From: Monoraphidium neglectum
Lineage: Eukaryota; Chlorophyta; Chlorophyceae; Sphaeropleales; Selenastraceae
Direction: 5' to 3'
Length of the DNA: 24,169 nt
NCBI RefSeq assembly: GCF_000611645.1
Contig: NW_014013188.1
Coordinates: forward strand, 1-24,169
Each line of letters starts with the position of its first letter. The first letter of the stretch is position 1. Below, piece by piece: positions 10,901-19,925 of this stretch. A program made the translations under genes and the position numbers. The notes beneath the pieces are model-generated. The model was not told the DNA's origin, ran no database searches, and saw only the letters and a program-made list of their open reading frames with translations.

Positions 10901-11872
10901 CCTGGCGCACAACGGCCCCAAACGGGCCTGTTGAGGAGCGGCCCCCCACATTGTTGGGCTGCACCACCCCTCGGCTGCAGCAAACACCACCGAGGCCGTG
11001 TCAGGTGGCGCCTCATGAACTGATTTTTCAGGGGCCACCCCTCTGGCCCTCTCGCAGTGCCTCGGACCTCCTTGCCCGGCCCCCTCCCAACGCCCGCCGC
11101 CCTCCGCCCCTCAGCACCCCTCCTCGCGCCGCCCCTCCGCACCTCCAGCGGGCCGGGGGCGCCGAAGCTGGTGCCCTTCTCCAGCTGCGCCCGCAGGACC
11201 TCGTTAACCTCGTCGTTGGCGGCGCCCACGATGGCGGGGCCCCAGGACCCGATGTAGTCGACGTACTTGTTGCCGTCCACGTCCCAGCAGTAGGGGCCCT
11301 TGACGCGGTCAAACACGATGGGGTTGCCGCCGACGGAGCGGAACGCGCGGACGGGGGAGTTCACGCCGCCGGGGAAGAGGGTGCGGGCCTCGGCCATCAC
11401 CTGGGGACGGGTGCGCGGGGGAGGTTGGTGAAGGTGAGGGGGCGGCATTTGGGCAAGGCTGGGCGCAATGAGCAGGCGATCGCGGCGGGTTTGACAAGAG
11501 CAGTATCTCCCAAGGGATGTGGTGGAGCGCGGATGCGTGTGATGCGCTGCGAATGCTTGATGCAGGGAAGCGGCCGCTGCACCTCGCGCATGCGGCGCGG
11601 CACCCGGCTGCTTGATGGGCCCTGCCCCAATGGTTCTGCGGCAAGCCTAGAAGCTGGCTCGGCACATTCATCATGCTTTTCGCCATCGACTTTGGAGGCT
11701 GGGACGTCTCGACCATCTCTTTTGGCTGTCGCACCTCGTCCGACTTGGTGGTCACGAGCGTCTTCTCCACCGCGGCGACAGCACGGATCACGGGCATCTT
11801 TGAGCTCCTGCGAGAGCCCTGCGCCCTCTGGCTCCCCGCCACAGGCCTTGCGCTCTTGTTGAGCACCTGCAT
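7950..11872 (-). CDS. GSA: Glutamate-1-semialdehyde 2,1-aminomutase, chloroplast
   Basis: This PLP enzyme converts glutamate-1-semialdehyde to 5-aminolevulinate in the plastid, the committed route to chlorophyll and haem. Nine exons on the minus strand, in coding order: 11872-11735, 11400-11143, 10811-10497, 10097-9975, 9702-9622, 9389-9287, 8831-8675, 8479-8384 and 8079-7950 (TAA 7952-7950). They total 1401 nt, or 466 residues, the usual length for plant and algal enzymes. Residues 1 to about 33 form a basic, acid-poor transit peptide. Family signatures follow in order: [23 protein letters not shown] (about 153), YHGHADSF (about 182), FDEVMTGFR (Asp 277, cofactor ring contact) and TTMGK (Lys 305, Schiff-base lysine, last codon of exon 5), then [11 protein letters not shown] and AGTLSGNPLAM. 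The start at 11872 aligns with algal homologues. An in-frame ATG at 11932 is a less likely alternative. All introns are GT-AG. Confidence 0.97.
8645..8670. repeat. (AC)13 microsatellite in an aminomutase intron
   Basis: About 13 AC units lie between exons 7 and 8 of the aminomutase gene, only 4 bp from the exon 7 donor at 8673-8674. On the transcribed RNA it is a GU-repeat directly after the splice donor. A shorter CA run lies at about 8596-8607. Confidence 0.85.
10437..10487. repeat. Imperfect TATCC/CCATC repeat in an aminomutase intron
   Basis: Several degenerate copies of TATCCCATC and TATCTTATCC lie next to the exon 3 donor. On the coding strand this is purine-rich (GGGATA-like). It is a low-complexity intronic repeat. 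Confidence 0.6.
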
Positions 11873-12597
11873 TGTGTCCGGTTGATGCTGCTGAGATGTG
11901 TCGGAGGTATTGCTTGTGATACAAGCAAACAAATGAAGGACTCGATCATGGGGCCGCTGCTCCTGAATCTTGGGCGGGGCACCTGATCACTAGCTGCGTG
12001 ACTGCCTGAATGCCCGGAGCACAACAGCGAAGCTACCGCGCTGTCATGGCCTCCAACGCTGATAATTAGGGGCTTGCATGATTATTTGCCGGGCGACTGG
12101 ACCTCACCAGCAACCAGCGGTCGCCGTCCATGACTCAACCGCCGCCCTCGCCGACTCGCCGCTCGCGCCCTCTCATCAGCAACAGCAACGCTGCAGTTGT
12201 GGCTGGTCGTGGGAGCTGGCGTGAATCCTTGGTGCCACATACCTCGCTTGCAAGTGCATCGCTTCTCTCGAAGACACTGTGCTGCTCGGCATCCCGCCGC
12301 TTGCTGTTTCCCTCCAGCAACCCACAGCAGCCCACAAAGGCACGATGCAAGCCCAACATTTGTTGATGGGATCCTTGCCCTCCAGCAGCTCTGTTGTGCG
12401 CAAACGTTTAATCAAAACTACTGCAGCACATGGCCAATAAAAACCACAGTGTATGTGAATAAGACATTCAACCTCCGAGCATCCTAGGGTGCCGCCGCCC
12501 CACACAAACAACACCACCGCAGCGCACGCATCAAGCCCTTCAGCGACAGGCGCGCGTAATGCATCCAAGCAAAACAAGTCTTTGCGACTCAGACTTG
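11873..12597. other. Aminomutase upstream region and 3' region of the left DUF1825 copy
   Basis: Both flanking genes are on the minus strand, so this stretch should contain the 3' untranslated region of the left DUF1825 gene (right part) and the aminomutase promoter and 5' leader (left part). I see no coding segment. Sequence right of about 12340 has recognisable counterparts near 16340 onward, marking the approximate left end of the duplication. No TGTAA was found on the minus strand here. An AATAAA occurs near 12436 but on the other strand. Confidence 0.5.
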
Positions 12598-13425
12598 CTA
12601 CTGCTGCCCCATGCTCTTGCTCTTAATTGCCTGAAAAATCTCCTCCACCAGCGGCCTGGGCGGGCGCGGGGCGTGGGCATGCGCGGGTGCCATGGGCAGC
12701 GCCCGTAGAGGGAAGGTTTCTCATTGGCAGAGCAGGGGTGCGGGATGCCAGCGCAGCGGGGCGGGGTGCCCAGCAGGCTCACAGCAGATGAGGTGGGGAA
12801 AATCGAAGGCTGCAAGGCAGCCTGGCCAGGCAGCCATACGCACTGCTTGAGCAGGGGGGGTGCAAGCAGAGGCAGCGACAGGCAGTTTGCAGGCAGTGGC
12901 ACGCGGGGCTCGTCGCGGAGAGGCGGGGCGGGGCTCACCCAAGTGTGGGATGGTTGATCCACTTTTCGAGCGTTGCCGGCGTGGGGTTCTTTCGTACCTG
13001 TGCATTGGCAGGAAAAAGGGTGACGTGAGTTCCCCCCAGTCTGATGATGAAGCGACCGCTTTCATCGATGAAGCGACCGCTTTCAAAAATGATGCGGGCC
13101 GCCGGCGCCGCGTGGGGGGGACGCGTTTGTGAAGGTCGCACGCACAGCTGCGGAGTCACGCAACTGAGGACTGTGCAAGCCTCTATCCGGCCTCTGCACG
13201 GAACTGCGCATGCGAGACCCACGTTGAGGGACGGCTGCGCTTGTGAGTGTAGAGTGCCGCTGCCAACGCAAGTCTAGCCGCGTACATGCGACCTTCACGC
13301 TGGGCTCCACAAATATTTAAAAGTTTATGTGACCTCACACCTCCAAAATGCAGTTGTAGAACTCTGCGTCCTCATAAGCGCGCTGCAAGATCATTGGGTC
13401 TAGTGCACTACACTCACGCAGCGCA

Positions 13426-13470
<45 letters not shown>

Positions 13471-15898
13471 ACGCGCACGTGTGTGTGACTGAGAGATGTT
13501 TGAGAGAGACAGAGCGTCTGTGCACATGTGCGTGCTTGAGTGTGTATCTTGTAATGATATCCAACAGAATACGCACGAATGCAAGCCAGCAGATTGCAAG
13601 GCTCAGTTGCCGCGGGAGCTGCCCAGCAGAGCGCCGCCCACTGCAGCTGCACCCAACACTGTTAGATGCAGCCGTACGGGCGGCTGCAAGTTCTCCACCA
13701 CAAACTCCTACGGCCCGTGAATATCCCCCAGCACCTTGCCGCATTCCCTTCCTTCGCTGATAATACGCCTTCCGCACAAGCCCACCCCGCGCCCTCGCAT
13801 CACCCACCGCGCCAGGTAGGTCATGTCGATGCGCCCTGTGGTACTCTGGCCCCACTTCTCTTTGAGCGCTCGCGTGAACTCCTGCGCTCGGGGCAGGGAG
13901 TACAGGCCTGGGGTTGGGCGCTTCGAGGTGCGCTTGCCCGGCACGGCCCCACAGGAGCGCTTCAATTGGGTGAATACAACGGCAGCGCACCAGGCGATCA
14001 AGCCGCCCACGCTGCAGGGGCCCAACGCGCACAACAGCGCATCTGTACGCCTGCTGCTCGGCGCGGCGCCACTTGGTCATTGGACACTTTGGTCTGGCGC
14101 CAAACCTGACGACTGACGCAATCTCGCTGCCCGTCACCTGGTGTCTGACCGGGTCTGACATGATGGCCTCCTCCAGTTGCACGATCGACTTGTACTGCTC
14201 CAGGCTTGCATCCCGCCTGCATTGTTTGCACAGCGCACACTGATCGGTGCGCGTTGAGGGGAAGGAAGCTGGGGTGGTTGTGTGTGTGAAATGTGCGCGC
14301 GGATGCAGGCTCGCGCTGAGGGGTGGGGTTCTGCGTCCTGCAGGGAGCCGCCACCGCCTGGGCAGCTGCCAGTATCAAAGGGAGGAATATAGCTGGGGGG
14401 TGGTGCCCTTGCAGATCTTCTTTGCTTTGAAGCATCGTCTCATGACCTCAACCTTGGCTAGAAACTCACCCACACAATAGACAGTGCAGGTGGTGGAGCA
14501 CAATCATCAAGCCGAAAACCCACAACGCTCACTCCCCCTGCTCAAAGGCCAAGCATTTCGTGCTTGCAAAGCGATTCCCTCACTGCTGTATCATCGCCTG
14601 CAGACTGAGGCCGCCCTCCAGCATCTTCGCGTTTGTGGCCCGCAGGTACTCCCGCGCCGCGGGGTCGTCGGACAGCTCGAGACGCTTCATAAAAATCTTG
14701 CAGCTCTCGCTCGCCTCGCCCATCTGGTGGGTGGGCGGATTGTCGCGTGTTAAAGTGCATGCAATTCTGTGCGTGCGTGCGTGCGTGTGTGCGTGTGTGC
14801 TTGCTTGCGTGCGTGCGTGCGAGTGTATGTGCGCGCATGCGAACACGAGCATGGGCGGTTGTGCATGCTCGGTCGGCACAGCAACATGCGGACCAGCAAG
14901 CAGGCCAGCAAGCAGGTCTGCAGGCAAGCCCACTACCTAATGCCGAGGCATCAGGTGTTACCCCAGGCTGCCGCTGACAGAAACCGCTTTCCGCAGCAGT
15001 CGCCGGCTGCCATCAGGGTGAGTAACTGATCTATCAGCAGGGGTTGGCGGGCACTCAGCAGGAGGGGCCCAGGCGCCAAGGCCCGCACCTTCTCCACAAA
15101 CATCTTCTTGCCGGTCAAGTCAAACTCTGCAAATTTGCCGGCCAGCATGGACAGCTGGAGCAGCTCTGTGGTCATGCTGCGGGGTGAGGCAGGCGGGGCG
15201 CAGGGCGGCGTGCACACATGTCGTGGGTCATGGCCGACGAAGCGCGCCTTCGTTCAGGGCTGCCGCCGGGCAGATGAGGTCTGCTGTATAAGCACGCTCT
15301 CCATATACAGTGCAATGCCAACAAGTAAGGATGTGCTCACCTGTCAAACTCCCGCACAGCGACTTCAGATTGGAATATCTTGCTCCTGAAAAGGTGGTCG
15401 AACGCATCACCAGTGCTGCACGGCGCACGGGTGGCATCAAGCGCAGTAGCTCAAGTTCAGTGGGTGTGGCTGATTAATCGGAAGGCTGGGGCAGAAAAGC
15501 AGCAGCATTTGACGTGCTGTGGTAATGGCGCCTCGTAGTGCAAGTTGATTCAGAGCGTCGGGCTATGCGAATGGGCTTGCTGTTGGTGAGGCCGGCACGC
15601 TCTGAGCTGATTCTTTGTGCTCGAACAAGCCCTCAGCTGCCGCCCAGAGACCCTTGCGGCATCCATACATCGCAAACACCACTGCATGACAAAACGCCCA
15701 GGCAAGAAGAAAATTACTATGGCTGTTCCTCACACCTGCTTGCCTGTCATCTGCAGGGCGGACTCGCAAGCAGCGCACGCGGGCACACCGCCCACTGGTG
15801 CCTCGGACCATAGAAGTGCGGCACATAGCCCGCAGCGTCTGCGGCCGTGCTGCACGACTCGACAGCCCACATTGACTGCATGAAACGCACAGCTGCAT
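12598..15898 (-). CDS. DUF1825-domain protein with STI1-like C-terminus, probably plastid-targeted (copy A)
   Basis: Nine exons, in coding order: 15898-15744, 15415-15341, 15176-15089, 14723-14584, 14216-14138, 13881-13808, 13407-13341, 12997-12939 and 12655-12598 (TAG 12600-12598). They total 795 nt, or 264 residues. Residues 1 to about 50 are rich in Arg, Ser, Ala and Cys, as in a chloroplast transit peptide. Residues 58-153 match the cyanobacterial DUF1825 pattern: LFRSKIFQSEVAVREFDS, then LAGKFAEFDLTGKKMFVEK, then CKIFMKRLELSDDPAAREYL. The function of that family is unknown to me. Residues about 204-262 (LDPMILQRAYEDAEFY, NPTPATLEKWINHP, end SKSMGQQ) resemble STI1/Hop-type repeats that bind chaperones or clients; this is inference. 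Intron 1 needs a GC donor (GACAG|GCAAGC). The phase-2 join to the next exon supports it. All other introns are GT-AG. Exon 1 is the least certain part. Confidence 0.85.
12751..12835. other. Highly conserved intron block, copy A
   Basis: These 85 bp in the last intron of copy A match 16823-16907 of copy B at 84 of 85 positions by direct reading; the mismatch is T/C in the GGGGTGCCC/GGGGCGCCC word. The exons on either side are less similar (exon 9 has about 8 differences in 58). The block contains GGCTGC-AAG-GCAGCC, able to form a short hairpin, and the 12-bp palindrome GCCTGGCCAGGC. No splice sites mark it as an exon on the minus strand. Confidence 0.8.
13046..13085. repeat. Two direct copies of a 19-bp word in copy A intron 7
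   Basis: GATGAAGCGACCGCTTTCA occurs at 13046-13064 and again from 13067, a 21-bp period. Copy B has only a diverged single counterpart near 17110-17155. It lies between exons 7 and 8. Confidence 0.75.
13429..13469. repeat. (GT)20 microsatellite in copy A intron 6
   Basis: About 20 uninterrupted GT units lie in the intron between exons 6 and 7 of copy A, 22 bp from the exon 7 acceptor. Copy B has only a GTGTGTGTGT run near 17453-17462 at the matching place, so the array expanded or contracted after duplication. Confidence 0.9.
14770..14826. repeat. GTGC/GTGT tetranucleotide-type repeat in copy A intron 3
   Basis: Repeated GCGT and GTGT units run from about 14770 to 14826, in the intron between exons 3 and 4. 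They are imperfect and interrupted by CTTGCTTG. Confidence 0.7.
15742..15743 (-). other. GC splice donor of intron 1, copy A
   Basis: Exon 1 ends GACAG and the intron starts GCAAGC. Joining here leaves two bases of a codon, which pair with the single leading C of exon 2 to give AGC and keep the DUF1825 frame. Nearby GT donors would break the frame. Copy B has the identical GACAG|GCAAGC at the matching place. Confidence 0.65.
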
Positions 15899-16144
15899 GG
15901 CGGGGCTCTCCCTGCCAGATCTGTCGTAACAAATGCTGTCGTGGATGGCCCGCGTTTTGACGAGGCGTGCACGTGAAAAGTAATAATGGAGCAAATGTCC
16001 AATGAATGATTGCTCATCCATGATCGCAGCTGCCGCACAATCTGTGCCTAGGATGATCCGAAGTGAGTCAAGACTGGGAGCTGGGAGATATGAGGCACTC
16101 ACCTTTCGTAACGGGTACGGGCTTGATGGCTGACTTTGTGGCGG

Positions 16145-16216
16145 GCAGCATGCGTAGCATGGCTATGGGCCGATAAAATGACACAAGTTGGTGTGGGCCA
16201 CATGGACACTGGTTGG
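16145..16216 (-). promoter_or_regulatory. Conserved upstream segment of copy A
   Basis: About 250-320 bp upstream of the copy A start, this stretch shares with 20216-20294 an AGCATGCG-AGCATGGC word and a 23-bp identical word (16194-16216) starting TGGGCCACATGG. Sequence between the words has diverged. It is a candidate promoter or 5'-leader element kept after duplication. Confidence 0.4.
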
Positions 16217-16417
16217 CTGCTCCGCTGTGGGTGCCACACTCCATGCTTTCAAAAGCAACACATGCTGTTCAGCATGCCCCGCCAGCTTATGATAGTCCCA
16301 CTAGTAAGCCCAAGCAGGCCTTGAGAGCCAACCAGAGCAAGGCGTGAGCCAAAGTCTTGTTGGAATCTTTGCCCCCCAGCGACCCTGCAGCGCGCATGCA
16401 ACGCCCCAATACAAACC

Positions 16418-16422
16418 TTACA
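16418..16422 (-). terminator. Putative TGTAA polyadenylation signal of copy B
   Basis: TTACA on the plus strand is TGTAA on the minus strand, 263 nt beyond the copy B stop codon. It has the same ACTTGTAA context as behind the aminomutase gene. Confidence 0.5.
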
Positions 16423-16684
16423 AGTGAAATGGTAGGTGCTCCATCAAGTGTGCGATTGGGTTTAGGATGACAACAAGATGACAAATCGACAAAACTGATG
16501 ACAAAAGGGCGGCGCATGATTAAAGAAAACCGCAACGCAAAAATTAGACGTACAGCCTGCGAGCAACCGGGGGCAACGCCGCCCCATTGCAACCACACCA
16601 CCGCAGCGCACGCACCAAGCACTCAGTGGCCAGTGCTGGGGCACGCGGCAGAGCACAAAGGGCAACCGTTGAACCACCGACTTG

Positions 16685-19600
16685 CTACTGCTGCCCCATG
16701 CTCTTGCTCATCATTGCTTTGAACATCTCCGACACCAGCGGCCTGGGCGGACACGGGACATAATACACACCACAGGGTTGAGAGAGGGCTTGTCATAAGC
16801 TGTGCAGGGGTGCGAAATATCAGCGCAGCGGGGCGGGGCGCCCAGCAGGCTCACAGCAGATGAGGTGGGGAAAATCGAAGGCTGCAAGGCAGCCTGGCCA
16901 GGCAGCCGTGCGGACTGCTTGGCTGCAGGGGCGTACGAGAAGAGGCGGCAAACGGGGGCTTGCAGGCAGCAGCCGGGACGCGCCGCGGGCAGGCAGTGCG
17001 GGGCTCACCCAATTGTGGGGTGGTCGATCCACTTTTGGAGCGTTGCCGGCGTGGGGTTCTCGCTGACCTGTAATTTTGGCCAGGTGGGGGAGAGGTTATG
17101 CGCGTCACTCGAAGGAAAGCGGAGCGGTCGCTATGAGAAGCGACGGCGCGTGGTAGCAGTCGCGCACGTGTGTGGTGGGAGGGGCGGCGGGCCTGCTAGG
17201 CTGAAACACAAACGCTCCCTGAACCCTTGGCCGAGATTGTGAGGCGAGCTTGTGGGGCGGCCGCACAGGCGAGTGTGACGTGCCAACGCCGCTTTGAGCC
17301 TCGAATGCAAGTGTACACACAATACTGACGCTGGGTGGAGCAGAAACGTGAACGTGTGCGTGAGATCTCGCACCTCCCGGATGCACTTGTAGAAGTCTGG
17401 GTCCTTCTGGGCGCGGTTCAAAACCATTGGGTCCATCACACTGTAGACACGGCGTGTGTGTGTTTAGGGGGGGCCGTGCGTGGTGGTGACAGAATCGTCA
17501 ATATATAAATGAGTGGCAAGCCTGCAACATAGAGAGCCTGATTTGCAAGGGAGCCACCCAGCAGAGCACCGCCCACTGCAGCCGCGCCAGACGGCGCGAT
17601 TTGTGGGCCGCGCGCGCGGCTGCAAGACCTTGGCCCCAATCCCAGGAACCCGGGCCACATGACTGCGTCGGCCCCGTTGCAAACCCCGTGCCGCCCAAAC
17701 CACCCGAACCCCGCGCCCTCGCACCACCCACCCCCAACCTGCTCCACGTCCACCTTCACCCCCACCCCCCCGGGCCCCTGCCCCTCACCGCGCCAGGTAG
17801 CTCATGTCAATGCGCCCCATGGCGCTCTGGCCCCACTGCTCCTTGAGCGCCCGCGTGAACTCCTGGGTGGGGTTGGCGCAGGACGCGTGTGCTGGAAGGT
17901 GGGTGCCGTGCGCTGCGCGCCGCGCTCGGCAAGCCCCTCGGATGAAGCACACAGGCGCTTGAATCTGGTGTGATCACAAGCAGACACACGCCCTGGGGCG
18001 ACCAAGCGCGGCCGCGCCGCAGGCAATGAAGACGAGGGGCTGCGCTCCCCTCGCGACCAGGGTGCGTCGCCGGCCGGCTCGCGATCTGGCGCCGGACCTG
18101 GCGGCCCGCATTATGTAATGGCTCGCGCAATCTGGCGGCCCGCGCGATCTGGCGGCCCCTCACCTGGTGTCTGACCGGGTCCGACAGTATCGCCTCCTCC
18201 TGCTGCACGATGGACTCATACTGCTTGAGGCTAGACTCCAGCCTGTGTCAGCGGGATGATGGGCAACGGTCGGCGCCCGGCGTACGGCGGCATGCCCAGG
18301 AATGCTCTATCGAAGCCTGGTGAAGCCACTGAGCATCGGACGACCATTTCGCGAGGGAAAGGCCCTCCCGCATGGAGAGCGGTTTGCTCGGTCAACCCCA
18401 TCAGCGTTGTCACCGTCGATAATGAAGTCGGCACCTTTATGAAGAAGATCTGCGCCCCTGACGAAAGGTGCGCGTAGTGGAGCGCGACCACACACCCATG
18501 ATCCCCTGGCGAGCCATCTCCCCCTACCAACACATACCCATAACCCGTCCCCCTCCCAGGAAAGGCGAGATGCGTGCAAGACAAGCCCCTCACCCTGGAA
18601 AATGGCCTGCACAACCACAACCATAATGGCCCCTTCCCCAGCTGATACATATTCATGACCCCCAAGCCCCTCTTCAACCCCTCACCCCTGGAACATGGCC
18701 TGCATGGTGAAGCCGCCCTCCAGCATCTGCGCGTTGGTGGCCCGCAGGTACTCCCGCGCCGCGGGGTCATCGGACAGCTCGAGACGCTTTATAAATATCT
18801 TGTAGCGCTCGCTCGCCTCGCCCATCTGGCGCACGGTAGCGCGCATGAGCGAGCGTGCCCACCGTACGTGCGTGAGTGCATGTGTGCACGCGCGCATGGG
18901 TGCGCCAGCATGGTGACGTACGGCAATTTGCGCGCAAGAGAGCAGGCAAGCAAGCAGGAGAACATACGTGCGCGCCAGCTGTTGGCAGCGCCCACAGGTG
19001 CCACAAAAAGCCGCCCCCGCGGTCCCTGGCGTTCCATACATACATCTGCCAGCTGGCGTTGGCGCTGGCGCTTGCGCTGGCGGCGACCTGGGGCGCGGGG
19101 CGTCACAGCACGCCGCACCTTTTCCAAGTACATTTTCTTGTCGGTCACGTCGAAATCCGCAAACTTCCCAGCCAGCATGGACAGCTGGCGCAGCTCCGTG
19201 GTGATGCTGCGGGGTGAGGGTAGGGGGGGACAGGGCGGCGGGAGTGACATGGCCGCCCTGTGACTCAATCGCCGCCGCGGAAGCCGGGCTCACCGGGTGG
19301 GCTATGCAAGCACGCCCTCGATGTAAGTGTTGTCGACAAAGCGTGTGCTCGCCGTGAAAGCGTGTGCTTGCCTATCGAATTCCCGTACAGCGACTTCTGA
19401 TTGGAATATCTTGCTCCTGAAAAGGTTGTCGTAGGCATCACCAGTGCTGCAACAGCAGAGCGCAGGGCGGGGCATCGGGCGCCGCAGCGCAAGGTCAGTT
19501 GGGGGGCGCCTGCTCGACTGGAAAGACAAGGGGCAGCACGGAGTCGATTGCCGGCATGCTGTATTAATAGTACTGACTTCCTGACAAGAGTAAATTTAGC

Positions 19601-19925
19601 GTGCCAGGCCCCGCAAGCGGTGGGCGCCCGACCACTGTTTGGAGCCGTCGCAGTTGTGTTCAACATGCACTCAGCCCCCCAGGGACCCTCGCTGCCTCTC
19701 CGTGTACATGACTGCATGACAAAAAAAAGCAAGAACTGAACCACTTTTGCTGTTCATCACGTCCGCTTGCCTGTCATTTGCTGCGCAGACCCGCCAGCAG
19801 CGCGAGCGCACACACCACCCACTGCTGCTCCGGACCAAAGGGGTGCAGCGCGTGGCCCGCAGCGCCTGCGGCCGCGCTGCCCGATTCGACAATCCACATT
19901 GTCTCCATGTCCCGCACAGTTGCAT
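16685..19925 (-). CDS. DUF1825-domain protein with STI1-like C-terminus, probably plastid-targeted (copy B)
   Basis: Nine exons, in coding order: 19925-19771, 19446-19372, 19206-19119, 18825-18686, 18242-18164, 17862-17789, 17440-17374, 17067-17009 and 16742-16685 (TAG 16687-16685). Every exon has exactly the length of its counterpart in copy A, giving 264 residues. By hand count about 69 residues differ, 20 of them in the transit-peptide exon. Key DUF1825 segments are kept: LFRSKIFQSEVAVREFDS, LAGKFADFDVTDKKMYLEK and YKIFIKRLELSDDPAAREYL. The last is closer to the family than copy A, whose aromatic residue after the Arg/Ser position is Cys. The C-terminal MDPMVLNRAQKDPDFY and NPTPATLQKWIDHP are STI1-like. 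Introns 1 and 2 both appear to use GC donors. Regulation is not visible. Confidence 0.87.
16823..16907. other. Highly conserved intron block, copy B
   Basis: This is the partner of 12751-12835, identical at 84 of 85 bases, inside the last intron of copy B. Sequence on either side falls away quickly, so the conservation is a sharp island and not a general trait of this intron. Confidence 0.8.
18082..18157. repeat. GATCTGGCGG-type repeats in copy B intron 5
   Basis: Three to four imperfect units (GCGATCTGGCGCC, GCAATCTGGCGGCCC, GCGATCTGGCGGCCC and a looser one) lie next to the exon 5 donor of copy B. Copy A lacks them. The core GATCTGG is shared with the array at 505-541. Confidence 0.65.
19370..19371 (-). 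other. GC splice donor of intron 2, copy B
   Basis: Exon 2 of copy B ends GATAG and is followed by GCAAGC. Copy A has GACAG followed by the regular GTGAGC at the same place. Exon lengths (75 nt) and phase are the same in both. Reading through instead would reach TAG after 21 more codons and lose the DUF1825 domain. Confidence 0.75.
19769..19770 (-). other. GC splice donor of intron 1, copy B
   Basis: GACAG|GCAAGC, the same 11 bases as in copy A, ends a 155-nt first exon. Phase 2 matches the leading single base of exon 2. Confidence 0.65.

Noticed and set aside
12436..12441. AATAAA as a polyadenylation signal
   Set aside because: It is on the plus strand, where no gene ends nearby, and green algae mostly use TGTAA.
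12724..12957. Plus-strand peptide shared by both copies across the conserved intron block
   Set aside because: The similarity follows from near-identical DNA and exists in all frames. It does not show coding selection.
13400..14182. A 260-codon minus-strand frame spanning exons 5-7 of copy A
   Set aside because: It runs through the (GT)n tract and introns, and contains real exon sequence only partly in frame. It is a by-product of the true exons.
19302..19529. Alternative first exon for copy B reading directly into the LFRSKIF exon from an ATG at 19529
   Set aside because: The matching frame in copy A hits a TGA with no Met. Both copies share a spliced first exon of equal length and correct phase, so splicing is the better model.
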